Source: Streptomyces sp. GESEQ-4
GTDB lineage: Bacteria > Actinomycetota > Actinomycetes > Streptomycetales > Streptomycetaceae
Length of the DNA: 64,000 nt
Assembly (NCBI RefSeq): GCF_017948455.1
Contig: NZ_JAFFSU010000014.1
Coordinates: 124,001-188,000, forward strand
Reading direction: 5' to 3'
Made by a program: the position numbers and the translations under genes. Positions 32,619-41,192 of the stretch are shown one piece after another. A model generated the notes under the pieces. The model saw nothing but the letters and a program-made list of their open reading frames with translations, made no database searches and was not told where the DNA came from. The number at the start of each line of letters is the position of its first letter. Within the stretch, counting starts at the first letter, position 1.

Positions 32619-33176
32619 CGGAGCTCACTCCGTGACCGCGAACTGCTCGCGCTCGTGCTGCTGCACCCGGAACGCGAGTACACCATCACCGAGCTGGCCA
32701 CCGACATCGGCGTGACGCCCACCGCCGTCCTGCGCGAGGTCGACCGGCTGACCGGCGGCGGGATTCTCGCCGAGCGGAAAGTGGGACGCAGCCGCCTCGT
32801 CAGGGCCCGTACGGACACCCCGCTGTACCGCCCGCTGAGCGACCTCATGTCCGTCTCGTTCGGCCCCCTGCCCGTGCTCACCGAGGCGCTGGCGGGACTC
32901 GAAGGCGTTCGGCGGGCCTTCATCTACGGCTCCTGGGCCGCCCGGTACAACGGCGAACCGGGGCCGCCGCCCGCCGATGTGGATGTGCTGGTGGTCGGCG
33001 ACCCCGACCCCGACGCCCTCTTCGATCTCGCCGAGGACGTCTCCCGTAGGCTCCGCCGCGAGGTCAACGTCCATCGGGTCTCCGGCGAAGCGTGGCACGC
33101 GCCCACGGACGATCCGTTCCTCACCAGCGTCCGCGAACGCCCGCTGGTCGAGCTGAACCTTGACGTGGAGGCGTAG
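32619..33176 (+). pseudogene. MNT-type nucleotidyltransferase, 5' truncated
   Basis: The sequence begins in frame directly after the permease stop with LRDRELLALVLLHPEREY, where no standard start codon is available until GTG 32655, inside the winged-helix region. A helix-turn-helix follows (ITELATDIGVTPTAVLREVD) and then the nucleotidyltransferase core: AFIYGSWAARYNGE (GSW motif) and ADVDVLVVG (catalytic Asp pair). Homologues I know have about 25-30 more residues at the front. From 32655 a 173-residue product is possible, but it would lack part of the first helix. It is followed with a 1-bp overlap by its HEPN partner. Confidence 0.65.
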
Positions 33177-33460
33177 TGGAGAGCTGGACTCAAGGGCGGT
33201 CGACGATCGACGCGCTCCTCGGCAGCGGGCGGCTCGAACGCGTCCCCGCGTCCCGGCAGGCCGCCGAAGCGGAACTGGTCCGCGCCCGCGTCCATGTCGG
33301 CTCCGCACGTCAGCTGGCGGCCCGGGACCCGGAGGGCGCGTACACCCTCGCGTACGACGCGGCCCGCCGAGCGCTGGCGGCGGTACTTCAGAACCAGGGG
33401 CTGCGCGCCACCAGCCGGGGCGGCCACCTCGTCATCTACGAGGCGAAAGCGCTCCGCTGA
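33176..33460 (+). pseudogene. HEPN-domain partner of MNT, C-terminally truncated
   Basis: This 94-residue product starts VESWTQGRSTIDALLGSGRL and contains the first HEPN helices (AYTLAYDAARRALAAVLQN) and ATSRGGHLVIYEA, then ends abruptly AKALR. Homologues continue for about 40-50 residues with the Rx4-6H-type RNase motif (RRxRNxxEY), absent here. The break lies 40 bp before the 30-bp repeat at 33500. MNT/HEPN pairs are type VII toxin-antitoxin systems in which the MNT protein modifies the HEPN RNase; without the RNase motif this toxin should be dead. Confidence 0.68.
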
Positions 33461-33499
33461 TAGTGCCGCGATGTGCCGTCAGTCGGCTGCGACGCCGTC

Positions 33500-33529
33500 G
33501 TGGCTGGTCGCGCAGTTCCCCGCGCCCCT
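33500..33529 (-). repeat. 30-bp dispersed repeat, copy 1
   Basis: Identical over 30 bp (reverse orientation) to 40354-40383 and 52729-52758; the core is AACTGCGCGACCAGCC. A GC-rich hairpin adjoins it. It lies just beyond the lysR stop codon. Confidence 0.9.
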
Positions 33530-34454
33530 AGGGCGCTGCTGAACCGTCTCCGGCCACCCCCCGGCACGCTCGCGCATACCCCCGCACCAACGGCAGCTCC
33601 CCGTCCTCCCTCCGCCACGCCAGGGCATAGCGGCTGGGCGACAGGCCCCGCACCGGTCGGGTGGTCACGCCGCCCAGGGTGATCAGAGGGGCGTTCCCCT
33701 CGGCGACTAGGCAGATGCCGAGGCCGGCGACCAGGGCCTCGTACGTCTCCTCGGTGCCGGCGATCTCCGCGCCGATGCGGGGTGGGCGGCCGGCGCGGGC
33801 GTCGAGGGCGAGGAAGTGGTCGCGCAGGATGCCGGCGCTGCGGGGGAGGGCGAGGAAGGGCTCGTCGAGGAGGTCGGTGAAGGTGAGGTCGGTGCGGGCG
33901 GCGAGCGGGTGGGTGTCGGGGAGGGCGACCAGGCGGGGTTCCTCCGCGAGCACCGTCCACCCGTAGCGCTCGGCGTCGGGCAGTGGCAGCCAGACGAAGG
34001 CGACGTCCACCGAGCCGTCCGCGAGTCCCGCGGTGGGGTCGTCCCAGCTGACCTGCCGCACCCGCAGGGCCGTTTCCGGGTGGGCGGCCGTGAAGCGGGA
34101 GCGGATCGCCGGGAGCAGACCGCCGCGGCCCGGACTCGTGCTCATCCCCACGGTCAGCGTGGCGCGCTGGACCGCCCTGGCCCGCTCCACCGCCGCCGCG
34201 GCCTCTTCCCACGCCGCGAGCACCCGCCGGGCCGGTGCCAGCAGCGCCTCGCCCGCCGCGGTCAGCGCCACGCCCTGCCGGTCCCGGCGCAGCAGCTCCA
34301 CCCCCAACTGCCGTTCCAGCGCCCGGATCTGCTTGCTCAGCGCGGGCTGGGAGACGTAGAGCCGCTCGGCGGCGCGGGTGAAGTGCAGTTCCTCGGCCAC
34401 CGTCACGAAATAGCGCAAGTCGCGGCCGTGTACGTCCGAAGTCGCCATAACCAT
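33528..34454 (-). CDS. LysR-family transcriptional regulator
   Basis: This 308-residue regulator has an N-terminal winged helix (LRYFVTVAEELHFTRAAERL, then YVSQPALSKQIRALERQLG) and a LysR substrate domain (about 95-295). It is divergent from an SDR gene (starts 108 bp apart), so it likely controls it, with the effector unknown. Its stop TAG (33528-33530) sits at the edge of the dispersed repeat, so the last residues may derive from it. The start may be ATG 34454 or 34448. Confidence 0.88.
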   Translation of the reverse strand: MVMATSDVHGRDLRYFVTVAEELHFTRAAERLYVSQPALSKQIRALERQLGVELLRRDRQGVALTAAGEALLAPARRVLAAWEEAAAAVERARAVQRATLTVGMSTSPGRGGLLPAIRSRFTAAHPETALRVRQVSWDDPTAGLADGSVDVAFVWLPLPDAERYGWTVLAEEPRLVALPDTHPLAARTDLTFTDLLDEPFLALPRSAGILRDHFLALDARAGRPPRIGAEIAGTEETYEALVAGLGICLVAEGNAPLITLGGVTTRPVRGLSPSRYALAWRREDGELPLVRGYARACRGVAGDGSAAP

Positions 34455-34561
34455 CGGCTATCACGAAGGGTCTTGGACGCGCCACGGGGAGGGCGCACAA
34501 GCTGGAAACAGAACGACGGATCCAGTCAGGGTCTACTCATGCTCACGAACCAGGAGGGGTC

Positions 34562-35392
34562 ATGAACAAGGTATGGCTGGTGACCGGCGCGACCAGTGGG
34601 TTCGGGCGGGCGATCGCCGAGGCGGCGGTGGCCGCGGGGGACGTGGTCGTGGGCGCGGCACGGCGCCCCGAGGGCCTGGCCGACCTCGTGGCCGCGCACC
34701 CCGACCAGGTGGAGGCGCTCCGGCTCGATGTCGCCGACACGGGGGCCGCGGAAGCCGCCGTACAGGATGTGCTGGCGCGGCACGGGCGGATCGACGTCCT
34801 GGTCAACAACGCGGGGCGGACGCATGTCGGTGCGTTCGAGGAGACCACCGAGGACGAGCTGCGTGATCTGTTCGAGGTGCATGTCTTCGGGCCCGTCGCC
34901 CTCACGCGCGCGGTGCTGCCGGGCATGCGCGAGCGGCGCTCCGGCGCGATCGTGCAGATGAGCAGTATGGGCGGGCAGATGTCCTTCGCGGGCTTCTCGG
35001 CGTACAGCGGAACGAAGTTCGCGCTGGAGGGGCTGTCCGAGGGGCTCGCGGACGAGGTCGCGGAGTACGGCATCAAGGTGCTGATCGTCGAGCCGGGCTC
35101 CTTCCGCACCGCGCTGTTCGACCCGAGCCGGGCCGGACTCAGCTCGGACACCGGGCTGTACTCCAAGGTGGAGCAGACCCGCGGTTTCATCGCCGGCGGT
35201 GACGGCACCCAGGCCGGCGACCCGGCGAAGGCGGCGGCCCTCATCCGCGCCGCCCTGGAAGCCGAGCAGACCCCGCTGCGGCTGCCCCTCGGCGACGACG
35301 GCGTCAGCGCGGTCCTGGACCACCTCGACCAGGTCCGGCAGGACGTCGCCGCCTGGGAGAAGCGGACCCGGGCCACGGCGTTCGACGACTGA
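34562..35392 (+). CDS. short-chain dehydrogenase/reductase
   Basis: This 276-residue classical SDR has cofactor motif TGATSGFGRA (8-17), NNAG (about 81-84), a catalytic Ser in VQMSSMGG and YSGTK (about 147-151, Tyr and Lys). Cofactor discrimination (ARRP after beta-2) suggests NADP(H). A strong AGGAGG precedes the ATG. It is controlled in all likelihood by the divergent LysR regulator. The substrate is unknown. Confidence 0.9.
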   Translation: MNKVWLVTGATSGFGRAIAEAAVAAGDVVVGAARRPEGLADLVAAHPDQVEALRLDVADTGAAEAAVQDVLARHGRIDVLVNNAGRTHVGAFEETTEDELRDLFEVHVFGPVALTRAVLPGMRERRSGAIVQMSSMGGQMSFAGFSAYSGTKFALEGLSEGLADEVAEYGIKVLIVEPGSFRTALFDPSRAGLSSDTGLYSKVEQTRGFIAGGDGTQAGDPAKAAALIRAALEAEQTPLRLPLGDDGVSAVLDHLDQVRQDVAAWEKRTRATAFDD

Positions 35393-35417
35393 CGCGGACC
35401 GTCGGGCCGGCAGGCAG

Positions 35418-35445
35418 AGCCACGCTTCGTGTACGAAGCGTGGCT
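35418..35445 (+). terminator. hairpin terminator after the SDR gene
   Basis: AGCCACGCTTCGT (35418-35430) pairs perfectly with 35433-35445 (terminal loop small), followed by TACTTACG. It lies 26 bp after the SDR stop. Confidence 0.75.
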
Positions 35446-35624
35446 TACTTACGTCTGTGCACAGGGCTTGTGCAATTCCTGTGGAAGCCTCAATCTTTCG
35501 GCTGACGCACAGGCGCGCGGCCTTGGAATTGACATGATCATGCCCATGGTCGCAGCGCCTTGGCTTCGTGCACCCCCCGCACCACCCCCCACCAACGCAC
35601 CACCGATTGAGGAGGACCCCTCAG

Positions 35625-37187
35625 ATGGCAGTGATGCGTCAGACCCGGCGAAGATTTGCCGCGATCAGCGTGGCAGCCACCGCGGCACTCGCCGCCGGCC
35701 TCGTCTCCGCCCTCCCCGCCGCGGCCGCCCCCGAAGGCCGCATCCAGTACGAAGGCGCCGCGAACGCCGTCGCCGACAGCTACATCGTGACGCTGAAGGC
35801 GGACACCAAGGCAGGCTCCGCCCAGGGCAAGGCACTCGCCCAGGAGTACGGCGCCGACATCGAGCGCACGTACACCAAGGCCCTGAACGGCTATGCGATC
35901 GAGGCCTCCGAGGCCGAGGCGAAGCGTCTCGCCGCCGACTCGGCCGTCGCCTCCGTCGTCCAGAACCGCACCTTCAGCATCGAGGCGACCCAGCCCAACC
36001 CGCCCTCCTGGGGCCTGGACCGCATCGACCAGAAGACGCTTCCGCTCAACAGCAGCTACACCTACCCGGATTCGGCCGGGACCGGAGTGACGGCGTACGT
36101 CATCGACACCGGCGTCCGCATCACCCACAGCGACTTCGGCGGTCGCGCCGCCAACGGCTACGACGCCATCGACAACGACAACGTCGCGCAGGACGGCCAT
36201 GGCCACGGCACCCACGTCGCCGGCACGGTCGCGGGCAACGCGTACGGCGTCGCCAAGAAGGCCAAGATCGTTGGCGTCCGCGTCCTCAACAACTCCGGCC
36301 AGGGCACCACCGCCCAGGTCGTCGCCGGCATCGACTGGGTCGCCCAGAACGCGGTCAAGCCGGCCGTCGCCAACATGTCCCTCGGCGGCGGCGCGGACAC
36401 CGCCCTCGACACCGCCGTACGCAATGCCATCGCCTCCGGCGTCACGTTCGCCGTCGCGGCCGGCAACGAGACCGTCAATGCCTCCACCAGGTCTCCCGCA
36501 CGCGTGACGGAGGCCATCACCGTCGGCGCCACGACCTCGTCCGACGCCAAGGCGAGCTACTCCAACTTCGGCGCGGTCCTGGACCTGTTCGCCCCGGGCT
36601 CGTCCATCACCTCCGCCTGGAACACCAGCGACTCGGCCACCAACACCATCTCCGGTACGTCGATGGCGGCCCCGCACGTAGCCGGAGCGGCGGCGCTCCA
36701 CCTGGCCGACAACCCCACGGCCACGCCCGCCCAGGTGTCCGCGGCCCTGGTGAGCGCCTCCTCGACCGGAGTCGTCACCAGCCCCGGCACGGGCTCGCCC
36801 AACCGTCTCCTCAACGTCGGCGGCGGTACGACGACTCCTCCGGGCCCGCGCTTCGACAACGGCGGTGACTACACGATCAGCGACAACTCCACCGTCGAGT
36901 CCCCGCTGACCGTCTCCGGCGTCACCGGCAACGCGCCTTCGGCCCTCGCGGTCGAGGTCCACATCGTCCACACGTACATCGGCGATCTCCAGGTCCAGCT
37001 GATCGCCCCGGACGGCACGGCGTACACCCTCAAGGCGTACGGCACCGGCGGCAGTGCGGACAACATCGACACCACGTACTCCGTGAACGCCTCCTCCGAG
37101 GCCGCGAACGGTTCGTGGAAGCTGCGGGTCAGCGACAACGCGGCGAGGGACACCGGGCGGATCGACGCCTGGGCTCTGCAGTTCTGA
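35625..37187 (+). CDS. secreted subtilisin-like protease (S8) with P domain
   Basis: This 520-residue exported protease has a signal peptide (basic start, ends PAAAA), an inhibitor I9 propeptide (about 40-115, SYIVTLKADTKAG) and an S8 catalytic domain (about 130-385) with Asp in AYVIDTGVRI, His in GHGTHVAGT and Ser in GTSMAAPHVAGA. A C-terminal proprotein-convertase P domain follows (about 400-520, HIVHTYIGDLQVQLIAPDGT). GAGGAGG precedes the ATG by 10 bp. The 180 bp upstream are noncoding and AT-richer, consistent with regulated expression of an extracellular enzyme. Confidence 0.93.
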   Translation: MAVMRQTRRRFAAISVAATAALAAGLVSALPAAAAPEGRIQYEGAANAVADSYIVTLKADTKAGSAQGKALAQEYGADIERTYTKALNGYAIEASEAEAKRLAADSAVASVVQNRTFSIEATQPNPPSWGLDRIDQKTLPLNSSYTYPDSAGTGVTAYVIDTGVRITHSDFGGRAANGYDAIDNDNVAQDGHGHGTHVAGTVAGNAYGVAKKAKIVGVRVLNNSGQGTTAQVVAGIDWVAQNAVKPAVANMSLGGGADTALDTAVRNAIASGVTFAVAAGNETVNASTRSPARVTEAITVGATTSSDAKASYSNFGAVLDLFAPGSSITSAWNTSDSATNTISGTSMAAPHVAGAAALHLADNPTATPAQVSAALVSASSTGVVTSPGTGSPNRLLNVGGGTTTPPGPRFDNGGDYTISDNSTVESPLTVSGVTGNAPSALAVEVHIVHTYIGDLQVQLIAPDGTAYTLKAYGTGGSADNIDTTYSVNASSEAANGSWKLRVSDNAARDTGRIDAWALQF

Positions 37188-37311
37188 TCAACGTTCTGAC
37201 CAACCGCTCCTGAAGCAGCAGGCGGCGGTGCGGTGTGCGGACGGCGTGCTTACGATGCGCGCAGCATCAGTCCCGCATCGCGCCGCCGCCTGAACCAGGA
37301 GCACGGTACCC

Positions 37312-38496
37312 GTGTCCATACCTCCGCCCCCCGGGCCCCACCAGCCGCAGGAGCCCTACGGGCAGTACCCGCAGGCGCCGCAGTACCAGCAGGGCCCGTA
37401 CTACGGGATGCCGTACCAACCCTGGGGGCAGGGCTACCACCCGTTCAACCAGCCGGCGCCGGTCAACGGCGTCGCCATCGGCTCGCTGGTCACCGGGCTG
37501 CTCTGCTTCATGCCGGGCGTGGGTCTGGTCCTCGGGCTGATCGCGCTGAGCCAGATCAAGCGGCGGGGCGAGCGCGGGAAGGGCATGGCGGTCGCCGGAA
37601 CGGTGCTGTCCTCGGTCGGACTGGCCCTGTGGGCGCTGTCGTTGGCGACCGGGGCCGCCTCCGTGTTCTGGGAGGGCTTCAAGGAAGGCGCGCGCGACGA
37701 CTCGAGCCTCTCGCTGGCGAAGGGGGACTGCTTCAACTCGCCCGGCGGCCTCGAGGGCTTCACCTACGACGTCGACTCCGTGCCCTGCGCCGGCCGGCAC
37801 GACGGCGAGGTGTTCGCGGCCGTGGAGATGCCCGGCGGCTCCTTCCCGGGCGACGACAAGGTCTCCCAGGTCGCGGACGACAAGTGCTATGCCCTCCAGG
37901 ACAGTTACGCGATGGACGCCTGGGCCCTGCCCGACACCGTCGACATCTACTACCTCACCCCGACCCGGCAGAGCTGGCAGCTCGGCGACCACGAGATCAC
38001 CTGCGTCTTCGGCCACACCGACGGCACGACCAGCCTGACGGGCTCGCTGCGCAACGACGCGACGACACTCGACGAAGACCAGATCGCCTACCTGAAGGCG
38101 GCGGACGTCTTCGACACAGCCATGGATGCCGCTCCCGCCGAGGAGTACGTCGAGGACGACCTGCCGGGCTACAAGAAGTGGGCGGAACGCGTCGCGGACG
38201 CGCTGGCCAAGCAGGCCGGGATGCTCCGCGACCACCCGTGGCCCGCCGACGCCAAGACGCCGGTCGGCGAGACCGTCAAGGACCTGGAGGCCGCCCGGAA
38301 GGAGTGGGCCGCGGCCGCCGAGGCCGCCGACGTGGACGCCTTCTACGAGCACTACGACGAGGGCTACGCCCTCACCGCCCCGGAGAAGTCGGTCACCGCG
38401 CGCGAGGCTCTGGGTCTGGCCACCACGGTGCCGTCGTACGACTACGACGACGGCGGCTCGGACAGCGGTGGAGGGGACGCCGGGATCGAGGTGTGA
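37312..38496 (+). CDS. DUF4190/septum-formation-domain membrane protein
   Basis: This 394-residue protein (GTG start) has a Pro/Gln/Tyr-rich N-terminus (about 1-50), two membrane helices of the DUF4190 type (about 52-75 and 90-115) joined by SQIKRRGERGKG, and an extracellular domain with septum-formation-like repeats: LAKGDCFNSPGG and PCAGRHDGEVFAAVEMPGG, with paired cysteines. Such proteins are common in actinobacteria and usually uncharacterised. The C-terminal 130 residues are an acidic helical region ending in a Gly/Asp-rich tail. Confidence 0.78.
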   Translation: MSIPPPPGPHQPQEPYGQYPQAPQYQQGPYYGMPYQPWGQGYHPFNQPAPVNGVAIGSLVTGLLCFMPGVGLVLGLIALSQIKRRGERGKGMAVAGTVLSSVGLALWALSLATGAASVFWEGFKEGARDDSSLSLAKGDCFNSPGGLEGFTYDVDSVPCAGRHDGEVFAAVEMPGGSFPGDDKVSQVADDKCYALQDSYAMDAWALPDTVDIYYLTPTRQSWQLGDHEITCVFGHTDGTTSLTGSLRNDATTLDEDQIAYLKAADVFDTAMDAAPAEEYVEDDLPGYKKWAERVADALAKQAGMLRDHPWPADAKTPVGETVKDLEAARKEWAAAAEAADVDAFYEHYDEGYALTAPEKSVTAREALGLATTVPSYDYDDGGSDSGGGDAGIEV

Positions 38497-38643
38497 TCGC
38501 GGCCCCAGCGGGGAGAAAGTGCCTGCGTAAAGCCCTCCCGGCGAGTAAGTCATCACATCGAGTGATTCCCTGGCCTTCGCTTGCACCGGACAACCCACGG
38601 TTGCCACGCTGTTGCTGTCTGTACAACCTGATGGGAGCGGCCA

Positions 38644-39396
38644 GTGACATTCGGTGAGCAGCCGGCGTACCTGCGCGTCGCGGGTGATCTCCGCAAGAAG
38701 ATCGTCGACGGCTCACTGCCCCCGCACACCCGCCTCCCGTCACAGGCCAGGATCCGCGAGGAGTACGGCGTCTCGGACACCGTCGCCCTGGAGGCCCGCA
38801 AGGTGCTGATGGCCGAGGGCCTGGTCGAGGGCCGCTCCGGCTCCGGGACGTATGTGCGCGAGCGGCCCGTGCCCCGCCGTATCGCCCGCTCGGGATTCCG
38901 TCCCGCCTCAGGTGCCACCCCGTTCCGGCAGGAGCAAGCCGACGGCGACGCGCGCGGCACCTGGGAGTCCAGCAGCCGCCAGGCCGAGGCGAGCGGGGCC
39001 GTCGCCGAGCGGCTCGCCATCCAGCCCGGGGACCGCGTGATGTGCACCAAGTACGTCTTCCGGGAGGCCGGCGAGGCGATGATGCTCTCCACCTCCTGGG
39101 AGCCCCTGGCCGTCACCGGCCGCACCCCCGTGATGCTGCCCGAGGAGGGTCCGCTCGGCGGCATGGGCGTCGTCGAGCGCATGGCCGCCATCGACGTGAT
39201 CGTGGACAACGTGACGGAGGAGGTCGGCGCGCGTCCGGGCCTCGCCGAGGAACTGCTCGCTCTAGGCGGCGTCCCCGGCCATGTCGTCCTGGTCGTCTCG
39301 CGCACGTACTACGCCTCGGGCCGTCCCGTGGAGACGGCCGACGTGGTCGTCCCGGCCGACCGCTATCGGGTCGCCTACCACCTTCCTGTGAAGTAG
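38644..39396 (+). CDS. GntR/HutC-family transcriptional regulator
   Basis: This 250-residue protein has a GntR winged helix (YLRVAGDLRKKIVDGSLPPH, RIREEYGVSDTVALEARKVL) and a UTRA effector domain (about 95-250) ending RTYYASGRPVETADVVVPAD, the usual HutC-subfamily block. The GTG start is supported by AGCGGCCA spacing and homologous length. The ligand and targets are unknown. The following 329 bp (39397-39725) hold no gene that I can support; a TTGTGA and a TAGGCT near 39585-39625 may be a promoter for the next small gene. Confidence 0.88.
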   Translation: MTFGEQPAYLRVAGDLRKKIVDGSLPPHTRLPSQARIREEYGVSDTVALEARKVLMAEGLVEGRSGSGTYVRERPVPRRIARSGFRPASGATPFRQEQADGDARGTWESSSRQAEASGAVAERLAIQPGDRVMCTKYVFREAGEAMMLSTSWEPLAVTGRTPVMLPEEGPLGGMGVVERMAAIDVIVDNVTEEVGARPGLAEELLALGGVPGHVVLVVSRTYYASGRPVETADVVVPADRYRVAYHLPVK

Positions 39397-39725
39397 CGCA
39401 CGCCGTCACGGCAGTTGCCCCGGCCCCCGCCCAACGGGCGCCGGTCCACTCAGCGTTGGAATCCGGTCGTTCTCGCAGGTCGCCCCGGCAGGTGCGGCAA
39501 CTCGCTGACCGGATGCGCGAACGCGTCCGCACGGCGCACTCGTCGTCGTGCGCCCCCTGCGTCTTGGCTGGTTGCGTACCTCTTTGTGAAAAGCCGTATT
39601 CGCTGCGTGAAGGTTAGGCGTAGGCTCAGGCATATGCGGATTGCGGTTTCCTTGGCGGGCGGGGCACGGCACAGGCCGCGGGCCGGACTCGTGCGGTCGT
39701 GGGCGGGAAGGAGCGGTGGGGCGGA

Positions 39726-39920
39726 ATGAACGACAGCACGATCACTCTTCCCTGGCTCGTCATACGGCAGGACGACAACGGCAACCGCTACCGCGTGGGC
39801 CGGTACGCGACCCGGGCCGAGGCCCAGAAGATCGCCGACAGCCTCGACACCCGCGGACTCAAGCAGCTCTACTGGGTCGAGCGCATCGGGCAGAACGGAT
39901 CGGGCGCGACCGACGACTGA
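39726..39920 (+). CDS. small SPOR-like protein (64 aa)
   Basis: This 64-residue protein, LVIRQDDNGNRYRVGRYATR followed by AEAQKIADSLDTRG, resembles a single SPOR-type peptidoglycan-binding motif, but with no signal peptide or membrane anchor, so it is cytoplasmic if real. The ATG at 39726 is preferred over GTG 39699. Such short proteins are conserved in streptomycetes next to a GntR gene and a Nudix gene. Function unknown. Confidence 0.7.
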   Translation: MNDSTITLPWLVIRQDDNGNRYRVGRYATRAEAQKIADSLDTRGLKQLYWVERIGQNGSGATDD

Positions 39921-39947
39921 GTAGGCGCCTCCCGTAGGCTCCCGCCC

Positions 39948-40346
39948 ATGACGCAACCGATCGTCGTCGTGGGGGCGGCCCTCCTCGACACCGGCCGCCT
40001 CCTGGCCGCCCGCCGCAGCGCACCCCCCGAACTGGCCGGCCGCTGGGAACTCCCGGGCGGCAAGGTGGAGCCGGGCGAGACGCCCGAAGCGGCCCTGGTC
40101 AGGGAACTGCGCGAGGAACTGGGCGTCGAGACGGAGATCACCGGCCGCGTACCGGGCCAGTGGCCCCTGAAACCCCCGTACGTCCTCCAGGTTTTCCTTG
40201 CAGGCCTGCTGCCTGGCTCCCCCGACCCCAAGCCCCTCCAGGACCACGACGAACTGCGCTGGCTGACCCCCGCTGAGTTCTGGGACGTCCGGTGGCTGGA
40301 CCAGGACGTACCGGCGGTGCAGGAGATCGCAGGCCGACTGAGGTAG
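39948..40346 (+). CDS. MutT-type Nudix hydrolase
   Basis: This 132-residue enzyme has a complete Nudix box, GKVEPGETPEAALVRELREE followed by LGV (about 40-62), matching Gx5Ex7REUxEExGU. The N-terminal VVGAALLDTGRLLAARR and the Trp-Glu-Leu-Pro-Gly start of the box are typical of (8-oxo-)dGTP pyrophosphatases that sanitise the nucleotide pool. It ends 8 bp before the dispersed repeat copy 2. Confidence 0.9.
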   Translation: MTQPIVVVGAALLDTGRLLAARRSAPPELAGRWELPGGKVEPGETPEAALVRELREELGVETEITGRVPGQWPLKPPYVLQVFLAGLLPGSPDPKPLQDHDELRWLTPAEFWDVRWLDQDVPAVQEIAGRLR

Positions 40347-40353
40347 CCCCGCA

Positions 40354-40383
40354 AGGGGCGCGGGGAACTGCGCGACCAGCCAC
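40354..40383 (+). repeat. 30-bp dispersed repeat, copy 2
   Basis: Identical over 30 bp to 52729-52758 and, inverted, to 33500-33529. It is preceded by a small hairpin, GCCCC-GCAA-GGGGC. It lies between the Nudix gene and the RsbW-like gene. Confidence 0.9.
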
Positions 40384-40484
40384 AGCGAACCCGCACTCGC
40401 ACGACAACACATCACCCCCGAGCTATTAGGCGCACCCAGCTAAACCCGAGGAGCACGCGGTACTGCCGCCGCGATATCGGGTAT

Positions 40485-40943
40485 GTGCCCATTAACCCCA
40501 TGAAACCGGACGTGCGTGGGCTGCTGGCCTGGGAAGTGATCGGCGTGATCGACACCGATGGCGACTGCGCCGAGTGGACCTTTCCCGCGGACCCCGGCGC
40601 CGTACGCGCCGCCCGCGCCGCCGTCCGCGCCAGACTGCACGCATGGGACCTGGAGAGCGTCGCCGACATCACCGCCCTGCTGGTCAGCGAACTGGTCACC
40701 AACTCCCTGCGGCATGCCACCGGCCCCATCGGCGTACGCCTGGTCCGCCCCGCGGACGTGGGGGACGTCCTGCTGGTCGAGGTCTCCGACCCGCTCCCGG
40801 ACCCGCCGCGCGAGCGTGAGGCCCGGCCCGAGGACGAGAGCGGGCGCGGACTCCAGCTCGTCGCCCGCTCCTCGCACCGCTGGGGAACCCGGCCCGGCGA
40901 GGCGGGCAAGACGGTGTGGTTCGAACTGGCCGTACCGGGCTGA
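40485..40943 (+). CDS. RsbW-like anti-sigma/ATP-binding protein
   Basis: This 152-residue protein with a HATPase_c_2 fold has LLVSELVTNSLRHA (N-box, about 65-78), DPLPDPP and GRGLQLVARSSHRWGT (G-box region), ending in KTVWFEL. Members are serine kinases that bind anti-sigma-factor antagonists or sigma factors in streptomycete stress and development networks. The nearby SpoIIE-type protein (41193-43868) has a closely similar C-terminal domain, so the two could act on related partners. The start may be GTG 40485 or ATG 40500. Confidence 0.85.
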   Translation: MPINPMKPDVRGLLAWEVIGVIDTDGDCAEWTFPADPGAVRAARAAVRARLHAWDLESVADITALLVSELVTNSLRHATGPIGVRLVRPADVGDVLLVEVSDPLPDPPREREARPEDESGRGLQLVARSSHRWGTRPGEAGKTVWFELAVPG

Positions 40944-41192
40944 CCGGGTGTACAGCCGCGGACGCACTGTCCGGTGACTGGTTCAGGCCAGTGGCGGTTG
41001 TCCCGTCGCGTGATTCGACGGCGTGTCCGCTGGTTAGAAGACTGGAAGTGTTGTCGCAGTGAGGACCGAAAACCGTCGGGACCGTGCTGTGATCGTGAAC
41101 ACCGTGTCAGGCGGCGTCGTAGTGCTGGATACTGCGGGCAGCCGCCCCCGGTGACCGGTGCCGGGCGCGGTGAGCTGGAGGGGACGGTTCGC

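Noticed and set aside
39600..39640. Iron-box-like sequence TTAGGCGTAGGCTCAGG
   Set aside because: It resembles a DmdR/IdeR box in part, but needs an extra base and lacks the second half; the downstream gene has no iron-related signature.
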